A DNA stretch of 64,000 nt from Lunularia cruciata (lineage: Eukaryota; Streptophyta; Marchantiopsida; Lunulariales; Lunulariaceae): NCBI GenBank assembly GCA_948567375.1, contig OX419759.1, positions 35,875,493 to 35,939,492 of the forward strand. The letters run 5' to 3'. Position numbers and translations under genes: made by a program. The notes under the pieces were generated by a model, which was not told the DNA's origin, did not search any database, and saw only the letters and a list, made by a program, of their open reading frames with translations. This document shows positions 23,861-34,081 of the stretch, piece by piece. Position 1 is the first letter of the stretch. Every line of letters starts with the position of its first letter.

Positions 23861-24280
23861 TCACCACTCCAAATCTATGAACAACCGTGAATCATACTCC
23901 TGTAAAACCAGAGCCCATTGTGCAAGTTTCCTTGAAAGCTTGTCGGACTCCACCAACCACTTTAGTGCATGATGATTAGTGATGAGAGTGAAGGGGTTAC
24001 CAAATAGGTAACATCGGAAATGTGCTACTGCCCAAATTGCTGCCAAGCACTCTCCCTCATATGAACTATACTTTGCCTCCACTGAATTGTTGGAGCCACT
24101 AGCATAGGCCACCACAAACTCCTTCCCCTCATCATCATGTTAGGTGAGAACCGCTCCAAGCCCCAACATACTCCAATCAGTATGAACTTGAGTGGTCATC
24201 CTTTGATCAGTCTCTTCAAATTAGGAGCAAATGTCAACCTCTCCTTGAGCTCTACAAAAGCTCTCTCTTGCTCATCTCCC
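23861..24280 (-). pseudogene. G1 RNase H relic
   Basis: The minus-strand frame contains HTDWSMLGLGAVLT with the first catalytic Asp (about 24190), YEGECLAAIWAVAHFRCYL with the Glu, and TLITNHHALKWLV. The last is usually TDHQALKWL, so the third acidic residue has changed from Asp to Asn. A stop lies after GAVLT. It joins in frame to the RT segment across the solo LTR at 24281-25019 once one target duplication is removed. Confidence 0.8.
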
Positions 24281-25019
24281 TGTAATACCCAAAGCTAGCC
24301 ATATGATCTAGATGTGAAATTCGGTTTGGTAACATCTAGAATGATGTTATACATGATGGTCAAAAAAGATCAGATGGAAGTATCACCAAAAGAGTACTTC
24401 TACTAATAGGGCAGAAACCGAAATAGACTTGAGAACCTTAGAACCAATAGCTAGACATGATTTAAAAGGTGAGAATTGGTTTGGTAACATCTGGAAGGAT
24501 TTTACACATGATGGACTAAACAGATCAGAAAGAGGTATCACCAAAAGGGGACTTCTACTAATAGAGTAGGAACCAAAATATGCCTAAAATCTTTGAAGGC
24601 CATTTCGAAGGCCTAAACGGATGAATTAGGCCTCAAAATGTGCAAGTTTTCCCCCCCCAATGGAGGATAGGCTGGCCTTCCCTCCCCCTTGCTTTGTCTC
24701 ATTGAGAGCTTTCCAACGGTAACTTACTCACGTGATTTTGAGATTCTTACAAGAAGATTCCCTAAAAGATTCCCTCTGGTCAAAGTTTGTTTAACCAACC
24801 AGATAGGACCTAGACCAAACATGTCACCCATCCAAGTAAGTAATCCAAGGGTGGAGCTTGCTGACATGTCACCTATCTGTGTCCCTAATCCTCTGGTGGA
24901 GCTTTCTTGGTGGAGATCCTCTTTGTCTATATAATAAAGAGAATGTGTTCCCTTGGGGCATCAATTGTTTGAGTGTGCAATCTGTATTTTCTCTCTTCTC
25001 TTGTCCTTGGAGTATAACA
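24281..25019 (+). repeat. Solo chromovirus LTR inside G1 pol, TSD CTCCC
   Basis: A 739-bp LTR in the same orientation as those of the plus-strand chromovirus. It starts TGTAATACCC and ends GGAGTATAACA. It is flanked by perfect 5-bp repeats CTCCC at 24276-24280 and 25020-25024. Removing the LTR plus one CTCCC rejoins the G1 frame as WCWGDEQERAF between RT and RNase H, which validates the boundaries. It is a solo LTR, left after recombination between the LTRs of a complete element. Confidence 0.92.
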
Positions 25020-25024
25020 CTCCC

Positions 25025-25353
25025 CAACACCACTCTTGTGTAAGCTTGGACAGCTTTGTCAAGGTCTTGGCAATGGTACTAAATCCTCTAACAGAGTAGT
25101 GATAGAAGTTTTCCAACCCAAGGAATGCTCGCACTCTGCTCACATCCGTAGGCCAAGGAATATGTGCAATAGCTTCCACCTTGGTCTACTAAATACCAAG
25201 TCCTCCAGGGTAGATATTGTGACCCAAATACTCAACCTGCTTGTAGAAGAACCTACACTTCCCAGGATGTAATTTTAGTCCATGAGATCTCAACCTCTCT
25301 AACACCTTCAACAACTATCTCTCATGCTCTTCCATAGTAGTACTATATAGTAC
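25025..25353 (-). pseudogene. G1 reverse transcriptase, C-terminal remnant
   Basis: The minus strand reads LYSTTMEEHER, a stop, LLKVLERLRSHGLKLHPGKC, then VEYLGHNI, then VEAIAHIPWPTDVSRVRAFL. This is the part of a gypsy RT that follows the YxDD active site. The active site itself and everything N-terminal to it are absent: element 3 begins right at the cut (25354), and its other flank resumes in the DNMT domain rather than in RT. Confidence 0.8.
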
Positions 25354-26036
25354 TGTCTCTCACTTAGGATGAACCTCTGATGGCTATTATGGTAGTGCAC
25401 CATGGACTAAGAAGGCAAGGAAGTCCAACTCCATCATACTCCTCCAAGGCTAACAATCCAAGACTCAAGACACTGCTCACTAGAGAACTCAATGAGAGAG
25501 AGATAGTTGCAAATGAAAGGATGATGAGTACCTCTTCACCCCTTGTTTATATACTTGTGAAATAATTATATACCAAAGTTACTAATTATTGGAGTAACTC
25601 AAGTTACTAGGCTAAAAGTCAAGGAAAGTCAACAAGTAAAAAAGGAATATCCATTCACATGGGCATATTCTCCTAAGCATGTGATCTTATCTTGACCCAA
25701 CCACTAAGTCAAGGATTCCTTCACATGGGCTATCCTTGGACTACAAAAGAATCCAAAATAAAAAGGCTTGTGGGCCCAAGATTTCTCAACTCTTTCCTCA
25801 AAGCCAAACACCTAGGAATAATACCAAGTCAACACACTAGAATCCAAAATAGTAGTGCTCATCTTTTCTACTTCCTCTAAAGAAAGGTCCTCTCTATCTT
25901 AGCTATGACTAACTTTATAGCTAATCATGACTAATGTAGAACCATCCTTTATCTCTATATAAATAATATCTCTCAAGTACTTGTAATACCAAGCTAAATA
26001 TCACAATACCACACACATGCACAAATGGGTGTTACA
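25354..26036 (-). repeat. Element 3 LTR, 3' copy
   Basis: Starts TGTCTCTCACTTAGG and ends GGTGTTACA (683 bp). It matches the LTR at 32482-33161 along its whole length. On the minus strand it is the downstream LTR. The adjoining internal sequence, read on the minus strand, is the purine-rich TTCGGGGGTAAA, a likely polypurine tract. Confidence 0.92.
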
Positions 26037-26171
26037 TTTACCCCCGAACTAAGTTTTCACTTTGTCCTCATATTGAAAGTCTCTCTACCTTCTATAATAC
26101 ATCTTCAACTTATCATGCTTAATCCTATCAAAGTATCTTCCTCCTAACTCCTTGAGATCATAAGTGTAATT

Positions 26172-27416
26172 TCACCACACCTTCTCTACTATGGAAGGTC
26201 CAAAGTACTTAGGCAAAAACTTCTTTTGCACTCTCTTGAATCGAATGGAATCAAACAACATTACCCAATCACCTTCTTTGTAAGGCTCCACCTTCTTCTT
26301 GCCTTGCTTCTTGTCATAGCTCTCCTTTTGTTTCCTTTGGGCTTGCTCCACTCGAACCATAGCAATTGCTCTTGCCTCTTCCAACTCCATGAGTTGTTCC
26401 TTCCTTGACTTCTTTGCATCACCTCCTTGTGCTTTTTTCAATCTCCTATGAATGCTTTGGAAGGTAGGAAGATCAAAGTGAATAAGTAGGGTAGAATCAA
26501 TACCATATACCAATTGAAATGGAGAATATTTGATGGAAGTCTTCATGGTTGTCCTATACTCCCACAAAACTACATGAATCCTCTTGTCCCAATGATGTTT
26601 AGCCTTGTCCATTTCTGCATCTTTGGCCAACATCATGCACAAGGTCTGATTGGTTCTCTCTGCCAAGCCATTGGAATTTGGCTTATATGATGTAGTTACT
26701 CTATGTGTGATAGAGAAATATTGTAGCATGGTTGTAGTAATGCTTCTTGTAAACTCTCCTCGTCTATCAGAAACTAACTCCAAAGGGCATCCAAACCTAG
26801 TGATAATGCGTTCATAAAGAAATCTACCAACTTCAATTTCATTCTTGTCCCTCAATGGTCTAGCCTCAACCCACCTAGTAAGATAATCATTAACTACAAC
26901 AATGTACTGATTGTTCCTTGGGGTTCTATTGAGAGGACCTACAAAATCAATTCTCCACTTCTCAAAAGGTCCTAGCAATGGAATTGATCTAAGTGGTGGA
27001 GTGGATGTAGACTTTCTAGCAAAAGCTTGACAAACATGACAAGTTTTGCAATAATCAAGACAATCCTTGAAAATCCCTCTCCAATGGTAACCTGCATCTA
27101 GAATCTTGAAAGCAGTCACCTTTCCTGCAAAGTGTCCTCCACATACTAAACCTTCATGAAACTCCTTTATGAGTAGGATAGACTCTTCCTTACCCACTGC
27201 TCTTTGAAGTAGACCATCTGCTCCTTGGTGAAAAAGAATATCCTCCACCATTGTGTAAGGTCTAGATCTTGCTGCAAGGGCCTTCCTCTCCCTAGCATGC
27301 ATCCCTTCTGGATAGTTACCTCTTGTCACAAAATTCACAATCTCCTTGTACTCCATTGGAACCTCTTGAGTGATTGAAATTGTAATGAGCTCCTCATCAG
27401 GGAAGGAATCATCCAT
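26172..27416 (-). pseudogene. Element 3 integrase
   Basis: A 414-codon open frame. The zinc-binding domain is visible as FHEGLVCGGHF...DYCKTCHVCQ (HHCC). The catalytic core shows WRIDFVGPLN (Asp), LELVSDRRGEF (Asp) and NGLAERTNQTL (Glu). The C-terminal part ends GPSIVEKVW and lacks both a chromodomain and a PHD finger. The upstream pol part is separated by stops, so it is a fragment of a broken polyprotein even though this stretch is open. Confidence 0.88.
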
Positions 27417-27502
27417 TGCTCATCTCCATCATGATCATAGGCTTTAGATAACAAATCAGCATTTGCATGTTTCTTTCTTGGCCTATCCTCAATGGTGTAG
27501 TC

Positions 27503-28753
27503 CTACTCAGACAAGAGTATCATCCACCTTGCTAGTCTCCCTTCAACATTAGGCTTGTTGAAGATGTACTTCAAAGCCTTGTGATCTATGACAATGGTGG
27601 CTTTCCCTCCAATCAAGTAGTGTCTAAACTTCTTGAGACCAAAGATCATTGCCAACTCTTCTCTCTTTGTGACAGAGTAGTTCTTTCTTCTTGAAAACAT
27701 CTACCTACTAGCATAAGCTATTGGATGATCATGCCCATCTTGGTCTAATTGACTAAGAGTACATCCTATAGCTACATAAGAAGCATTGGTGTAGAGGATG
27801 AAAGGCTTACTCTGATTAGGTTAAGCAAGAATTGGAGCTACCACAAGAGATTGCTTGAGCTCCTCAAAAGCTTTGAGAGCCTCCTTGTCCTCCAAAATCA
27901 CCATGTAATCTACACCCTTCTTCATGTAGATGGTCAATGCATAAGACTTGTTGGAAAATGAGAAGATGAACCTCCTATAGTATCCAACCATCCCCAAGAA
28001 TTGGCATAACTTTGTCAAGCTTGAAGGGAATGGAATGTTTGAGATTTTCCTCACCTTCTTAGGATCAACTTCTATTCCATCCTTGGAGATGATGTGCCCC
28101 AAAATTAGATCTTCTTCACATTCAAAAATGCACTTCTCTGGGTTGAGTGATGCATTTGCCTCATCCAAGCATTGCAAGATCTTGATTAGGTGCCCAAAGT
28201 GCTCCTCCTTGCTCCCATAGACACAAAAGTCATCAATGAAGTCTCTCATAAATTTCCCAATGAAAGGTTCAAATACCTTGTTCATGAACCGTTGGAATGT
28301 GGTTGGAGCATTGCAAAGCCCAAAAGGCATGACCTTGAAAGTGTAAGTTCCCCAAGATGTGGTGAACGTGGTGAGTTGTTGATGCTCTGGTGCAATCTTG
28401 ATTTGGTTATATCCACTATAACCATCTCCAAAATTGTACCTCTCATGACCTACAACCTCCTCCAAGATCTCATCAATGAATGGCAATGGGTAGTAGTCCT
28501 TCTTGGTAACAATATTGAGCTTCTTGTAATCTACACATACCCAAAGCTTGCCATTATTTTTCTTCACAATGACAATTGGAGACACCCATTCTGAATTCTC
28601 CATCTCAAAGATAAATTTGGCATCCTTGAGCTTATCAATCTCCTCCTTCACAACCAAAGATATTGGTGGGCTAATACAACGTTGCTTTTGGCGGATTGGT
28701 CTTGCATTTGACTCCACCTCTATCTTGTGCTCCTCCAAGGTGACTTCCTTCAA
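27503..28753 (-). pseudogene. Element 3 reverse transcriptase and RNase H
   Basis: The RT frame (27821-28753) contains WVSPIVIVKKNNGK, CVDYKKLN, YSGYNQIKIAPEHQ, FGLCNAPTTFQRFM and FMRDFIDDFCVYGS; the active site reads IDDF. It continues with LNPEKCIFECEEDLILGH. RNase H follows at 27503-27700 (KREELAMIFGLKKFRHYL, VIDHKALKYIF). Stops between the two frames break the polyprotein. The DDFCVYG context is of the type seen in non-chromovirus (OTA) gypsy elements. Confidence 0.88.
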
Positions 28754-29289
28754 ATCCTTGTGACTAAAGCAAACATATGGATGAACTTGCAGAAAATCTC
28801 AAATCTCACCTTCTCCTCCTTGGTAACATTGGGGCCATACTTGAGAGTAGATAACCTTCTCTCTACCTCCTCAAGTGTCAATGGTGATTTGTCTGGGTCC
28901 TTCAAAACCTCTAGCTTAGGTGCAAAATCCATAGCATATAAGGGATACACATCTGAATCCAATTCAGATTCATCCTCTTCCGTGGAAGTCTCCTCTTCCA
29001 TGCTTGTGTCCACACCTGAAGCTCCTTCTTTAGAATCTGATTCCCAATAATCAGAAGATGGTGTATCTTAATGTGAAGTGTTGGTGGTGTTAGTCACATG
29101 AACTATGACTCTATGGTTTGATGGCCCAATTCTCAAGTACCCTTTGTGCCATCGATCAATTATGCGTGCTGCTCTCAACCATGGCCTCCCAAGAAGTAAG
29201 TCATAGCTTGAATCCTTCAAGACTTGGAAAGTCATGAGATTTTGAACTCCCATAATTGAAACTACCACTTTATCCATCACCCCTATTGG

Positions 29290-30119
29290 TCAAACTTGTT
29301 GCTTGTTTGCCATGCTCACCACAAATGATGAAGGTCTTGGGGGTATCATACCCAACTTCTTCATCAACCTTTCTGACATGGCATTTACTGTTGATCCTCC
29401 ATCAACCAATGCATCCTTGATGTTGTGACCATTCACTCTCACATCAATCTTGGAGGCATATTCACGAGCCTCCCATGGTGCTGGCTTGGCATCCACCACC
29501 CCCATTGATACAGGAGCTTTTTCCTTCTTCTTCCTCTTACTCCTTATAGAACTCAAACCACCTCTTAGCTCCTTTCTCAAGGTAAGGTTCAAAGCAATCA
29601 ATTGGCCCACTTTGATGTTAGCCTTGTGACTACTACCATCCTCCAATACATTGTAGTTCCATTGTTGCTTTGAGATCAAGAAGTCCTCCATCCCCAACTT
29701 CTTCCTTGGAGTCTTTGTTGTTGATGGTGTTGAGGTGCGAGTGCTCCTAGTAGACATAGGAGTATCCTTGCTTGGAGTAAATCCTTGAGAAGAGTGAGCA
29801 TCCTTTGCAAAACGAGCTCTCTTCTTCTCTTGTGCCAAAAGCTCCAAATTAAGACCCTTGGAGTTTGAGCACTTTCCCTTCTCATACTTGCTCTCAACCA
29901 CATCTATGGATGCTATCCCCTTACCTTTGTTTGGATTAGGAGCCACTTGGGTTTCACTACCTCCCTCTTGCTCTCTATTGGCTCCCTCATAACCCCTTCT
30001 TCCATGGTAAGTGGAATTTGAGCAATTCCTTTGGATATGGCCTCTTCCTCCACAACCAAAACAATTTCTATCATTGAAATTGTAAGCTGGTTGGCCTCCT
30101 CTATATGGTTAATTTCCAT
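29290..30119 (-). pseudogene. Element 3 nucleocapsid knuckle and protease region
   Basis: Near 30030-30075 the minus strand reads CFGCGGRGHIQRNC, a CX2CX4HX4C zinc knuckle. Downstream (29290-29946) is a 218-codon open frame with a basic linker, then VNGHNIKDALVDGGSTVNAM. In it VDGGS stands in the place of the retroviral-type protease active site (usually DTG or DSG). LKDSSYDLLLGRPWL (29068-29280) continues the protease fold. Confidence 0.8.
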
Positions 30120-30167
30120 AACTCCTAGGCCCTCTCTCTACATTCTGATCCACCTCTCTCTTCTCCA

Positions 30168-30863
30168 TCATTGCATCACATTGATCTTGAGATCCGCAAG
30201 TTGTTCTATGATGGTTTGAAGTGGATCCTTTGGTGGAGGTGCAAGAACTAGAACAACTTCTACTTGTGGTGCAACCCTTGCCACCAAATTATCAGAAGTT
30301 CCACCATACTTGTAGCCTTTAGGAGGATGCACAACCTCCTTCACCACCAAATCACTCTTATCTCTTTCCAAACTCGCCTCCATACGAATTGTGATCTTGA
30401 TGGCTTCAACCTTGGAAGAAGGTTTCTCATATCTCACCTTGCTTCTCATTTGTGGTCTCAATCCTCTCACAAAATTTTTGGTGAGCATGGACCCTATGCC
30501 AATCATAGTAGTCTCCACATCATCTCCACCCTTCCTCAACACTATGCGAAATTTGGACTCTAACTTTTCCACTCTTTCCACATAGACCCTCACTTTCTCT
30601 CCATCTCCTTGCTTGAGAAAGTTAAACTCACTCATCAATCTCTCATAACTCTCATCAGGAAGAAAGTTCTCAATGAGTGCTGAAGTCAAAGTCTCCCAAG
30701 ACTCTTCTTGCCTATCTCTCCTCTCTCTCTTTTGGTATTCTGACTCATACCATGTAAGTGTTGCATCCTCAAAGAAATTTGGTAATAATGAGGTCCACTC
30801 ATTCTTCCTCCTCTCATTTTTTCCTATGCAAACTCTCTTGAAGTCTCTCACAAAGGCCTCCAC
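30168..30863 (-). pseudogene. Element 3 Gag capsid region
   Basis: A 231-codon open frame of the retrotransposon gag type: MEAFVRDFKRVC, then LPNFFEDATLTWYES, then WETLTSALIENF and ERLMSEFNFLKQGDGEKVR. Gag forms the cytoplasmic particle that packages the element RNA. The zinc knuckle follows downstream. The N-terminal end may extend to about 30990 in another frame. Confidence 0.85.
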
Positions 30864-31136
30864 TTCTTCTCCATCCTTGCCAAAGAAAACCGGAAGTTTC
30901 CCTATCTTAAACTCTCATTATTTTTCTTTCTCTCAATTTTTTTTCTCTTTTCTTTTCTCTCACTCCATAACTAATAGAGTATGTACATGACTAACACCAT
31001 TTGAGAGTTATCCACCCTAGGGAACACAAAAGGCTCAGGTTGCTCCAAGATTTCTATAGCAACATCAAATCCTAGAGTGCATATTAATCGAACCTCATGG
31101 ATAGTTTATCCATAAGTTGAAAGATTATCTCCATCA

Positions 31137-31610
31137 CTAATCTTGAAAACTAGCTGATGAGGGTGGTAGTATTTCTGTAGTTGTATTAAGACTCTCTCCA
31201 AGATCCTTCACCAAAGTCTCAAAATTTGTTTTTACTCCACTATACTCATGTCTTTTTGGAAGTCCTTCCACTCCACAAACCTCACACAACTCCTTGGTCT
31301 TAGATCTTCTCCCTCCCAATCTTGGTAAAGAAGGTCCAACATGCAAACCCAAGTCAAGTAAGCCTCTCCTTTCCCTTAATCTCTTGCTCTCAAAGGTCAA
31401 TGGACATGAACTAGCCTTATTTTCCTTCTCTACACATAGAAAGCACTTAGACTCACTCTTTCTTCCAAGTGGCATAAGTTTTTGGATCCTCTCAACACTC
31501 TCTTCAAATTCTATTGTAAACTCTCTTTTCCTCAAATCCACCCTTAAAATCACCTCAAACCCTTCAGGAACCTTACATAGTCTCAATTTCCACTCTTGAT
31601 GACCTTCCAT
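31137..31610 (-). CDS. Element 3 leader ORF of unknown function
   Basis: A 157-codon open frame between the 5' LTR and gag, in the same orientation. It begins MEGHQEWKLRLCKVPEGFEV and contains two Cys-bearing segments (KCFLCVEKENKASSC and CEVCGVEGLPKRH). It resembles no protein I recognise. It may be an N-terminal extension of gag separated by a stop or frameshift, or a separate additional ORF. Confidence 0.45.
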   Translation of the reverse strand: MEGHQEWKLRLCKVPEGFEVILRVDLRKREFTIEFEESVERIQKLMPLGRKSESKCFLCVEKENKASSCPLTFESKRLRERRGLLDLGLHVGPSLPRLGGRRSKTKELCEVCGVEGLPKRHEYSGVKTNFETLVKDLGESLNTTTEILPPSSASFQD

Positions 31611-32447
31611 GTTCCTAAGATGAATCTAAACACTCAAACATGCTTTTTGTTGCTCTCAAACTCCTCATGTGTGAGGTCTCTACTCTACAGAATTAACCTT
31701 CCATTACAATGTCACTCAAATCTCCCAACCAGTATGTCACAATACTCTGAAATTTTTCACACTTGATAACAACTCTAGGTTGTTCCTCCCTGCAAAATTT
31801 TAGATCTTTTTATTGAGCCATTTGGCCTAGACACCTCTCTATTCATCACACATATTCCAGATTTGGTATAAAAACCACCCCCTTCACTTCACAAACTCAT
31901 AACTCCTTGCGCAAGAATGATCTCTCTCCCATTTTTGTGGCAACAAGTATAATACAATGCACTAAATTTTCTTAAAAATTTTCATAATAATTCACTGAAA
32001 ATTGAAGAAATGGAAGACTCTGTACAATTTTCTAAAGAGCATGCAGTTACGGGAGCAGTTTACCCTATCAATTTTCAAAAATTCTAGCCCAATGCGCATA
32101 GTAACTCTCACAATAATTTCAAGTGCACTAACTAAAAGATAACCCAAGCTATCATGTGTAGAAATTTCAAGGCCAGATCTCAAACTTGATATTTTGCCCA
32201 AAATCACCTTAATCCCCAAAATTTGCAATCCACCTCACACAATCTCTCCAAATCCTCTCATGTGTACAAGATGTAAAAAATCATTTCAAAGAAATCATAA
32301 TGAATTACATGGTATATAAATAGATCTTGGTTCTCTTATATAAGTTCAGCACTCTCCTCTCTTAATGTTCTCTCCAAGTGAACTCTCATAGTCTCCTTCT
32401 GCCTAATGTAGAATTGAACGCGAAACATTATCTTGCCTCCTAGAGTG

Positions 32448-32465
32448 ATCCCGGCAACGAAACCA
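32448..32465 (-). other. Element 3 primer-binding site, tRNA-Asp-like
   Basis: The plus strand reads gatcccggcaacgaaacca, close to the 3' end of plant tRNA-Asp (GATCCCCGGCAACGGCGCCA). On the element strand this gives TGGTTTCGTTGCCGGG, 16 bases inside the 5' LTR. Athila/Tat-type elements commonly use tRNA-Asp. Three positions near the TGG end and one C in the run differ, consistent with decay. Confidence 0.7.
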
Positions 32466-32481
32466 AAAATGTGAGCCGGCA

Positions 32482-33161
32482 TGTCTCTCACTCAAGATGA
32501 ACCTCTGATGGCTATTATGGTAGTGCACCATGGACTAAGAAGGCAAGGAACCCCAACTCCATCATACTATTCCAAGGCTAACACTCCAAGACTCAAGACA
32601 CTGCTCACTAGAGAACTCAATGAGAGAGAGATAGTTGTAAATGAAAGGATGATGAGTACCTCCTCACCCCTTGTTTATATACTTGTGAAATAGTTACATA
32701 CCAAAGTTACTAATTATTGGAGTAACTCAAGTTACTAGGCTAAAAGTCAAGTAAAGTCAACAAGTAAAAAGGAATATTCATTCACATGTGCATATTCTCT
32801 TAAGCATGTGATCTTATCTTGACCCAACCACTTAGTCAAGGATTCCTTCACATGGGCTATCCTTGGACTATAGAAGAATCCAAAACAAAAAGGCTTGCGG
32901 GCCCAAGAGTTCTCAACTCTTTCCTCAAAGTCAAACACCTAGGAATAATACCAAGTCAACACACTAGAATCCAAAATAGTAGTGCTCATCTTTTCCACTT
33001 CCTCTAAAGTAAGGTTCCCTTTATCTTAGCTATGACTAACTTTAGCTAATCATGACTAATATAGAACCATCATTTATCTCTATATAAATAATATCTCTCA
33101 AGTACTTGTAATACCAAGCTAAATATCACAATATCACACACATGCACAAATGGGTATTACA
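32482..33161 (-). repeat. Element 3 LTR, 5' copy
   Basis: Starts TGTCTCTCACTCAAG and ends GGTATTACA (680 bp). It contains CTCTATATAAATAATATC near 33080 and matches the LTR at 25354-26036. On the minus strand it is the upstream LTR. The base after it begins GCCCA, in the G1 methyltransferase relic. Confidence 0.92.
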
Positions 33162-33804
33162 GCCCAACATCCAAGATATCATCAACAAGGATATAGTCAA
33201 GTTGTTGATTCCTATCATAAGCACGTTGTAAAACCTCTTTGGGTAAGAGGTTTGTCCACCAAAGATAAAGACAATGAGCCCGTGATCCCACTCTGGCTCT
33301 ATCCAACAATACAACATGTCACATCCAAAAATGGACCTGATGTGTACTCGCCATCACTCTGGTGCAAGAATCACCCATCAAAGGAATGTTCTCCAAAAAG
33401 TAAGCTTGAAGAATGAACTGATGACCTTGGAGATGTCATAGTATCCGTAATATCTCTCAAAACACACCAAAAAAAGGATCCTGAAGACCCAAACCTTTGC
33501 CAGCACGTGTATGTCCTTGACATGGCCATCTAAAAATCACCAAGTAAATAGGTCCATATCTCTCTAGATCATGCGCCTCCAATAAGGAAATGTCTATTGG
33601 TAGGGCTTTTTGGTAACCTCTAACTGCTGACATTGGTAATAACTCCGGATACTGATAGGCCAAGTGTGCCACATGATATAGAGAGACTTGCTTAACAATC
33701 TTATCTCTCTACATACAAGTACCTTTGTACTTGTATACCCGCCTGTAATAGCGTAGCTAGTCCTGTGCTAATCCCACCAAACAACTCCAATATACATATC
33801 CCTC
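33162..33804 (-). pseudogene. C5-cytosine DNA methyltransferase domain in the G1 polyprotein
   Basis: The minus strand shows the conserved DNMT motifs in order. Motif I is ILELFGGISTGLATLLQAGI (about 33800-33740), then YLYVERD. Motif IV is RWPCQGHTRAGKG, with the catalytic Cys codon at 33520-33522. Motif VI is AYFLENIPLMGDS (about 33400-33375), and a motif VIII-like segment is ARVGSRAHCLYLWW (about 33290-33250). The reading ends ILVDDILDVG where element 3 was inserted. This enzyme class transfers a methyl group from S-adenosylmethionine to cytosine C5. Three in-frame TGA codons and one frameshift near 33705 inactivate it. Before the frameshift it shares one frame with the protease upstream, showing it is part of the element. 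The target-recognition region is missing. Confidence 0.82.
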
Positions 33805-34081
33805 CTATTGGATACTACCAAGCAATGAGTGTGGTATCCAAAGGTGTCAAAGTAATCAACTCTCGAGGCTCATCCTCACACTTATCTCCTAGTGGTACGA
33901 AGGCTCCACTCAAAGCCTATTGCACCAACTGATCTGCATGTTGTTGTAATGCTTCCTTTGAACTCCACAATAGAACATCCAATGTGGATGGAACAATCCC
34001 ACTCATACTCCAAATCCGAGTGATCTCCTTTGGTACTAGAGTATCCTCTGCATGGGCGTTCCCCTCCAACAAGTCATCAAG

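Larger units (their letters stand above)
25354..33161 (-). mobile_element. Element 3: Tat/Athila-like gypsy retrotransposon
   Basis: A complete LTR element of about 7.8 kb with long LTRs (25354-26036 and 32482-33161). On the minus strand it carries a leader ORF, gag, a zinc knuckle, protease, RT, RNase H and integrase, with no chromodomain. Its primer-binding site resembles tRNA-Asp, as is common in the Tat/Athila (OTA) branch of plant gypsy elements; a non-seed-plant OTA lineage is also possible. The LTRs differ by roughly 31 substitutions plus two small indels (hand count, about 95% identity), so the insertion is not recent. The 5-bp flanks are AGTAC and GCCCA, which do not match. Confidence 0.9.

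Noticed and set aside
28190-28594. 134-codon plus-strand frame
   Set aside because: Antisense to the element 3 reverse transcriptase.
33162-33205. LVDDILDVG read as a reverse transcriptase YxDD active site
   Set aside because: The upstream sequence (ARVGSRAHCLYLWWTNLL) is DNMT-like, not RT; the DD pair is coincidental and in frame with the DNMT motifs.
33126-33317. Minus-strand frame with many hydrophobic residues
   Set aside because: Out-of-frame reading of the DNMT relic running into the LTR; the DNMT frame explains the region.
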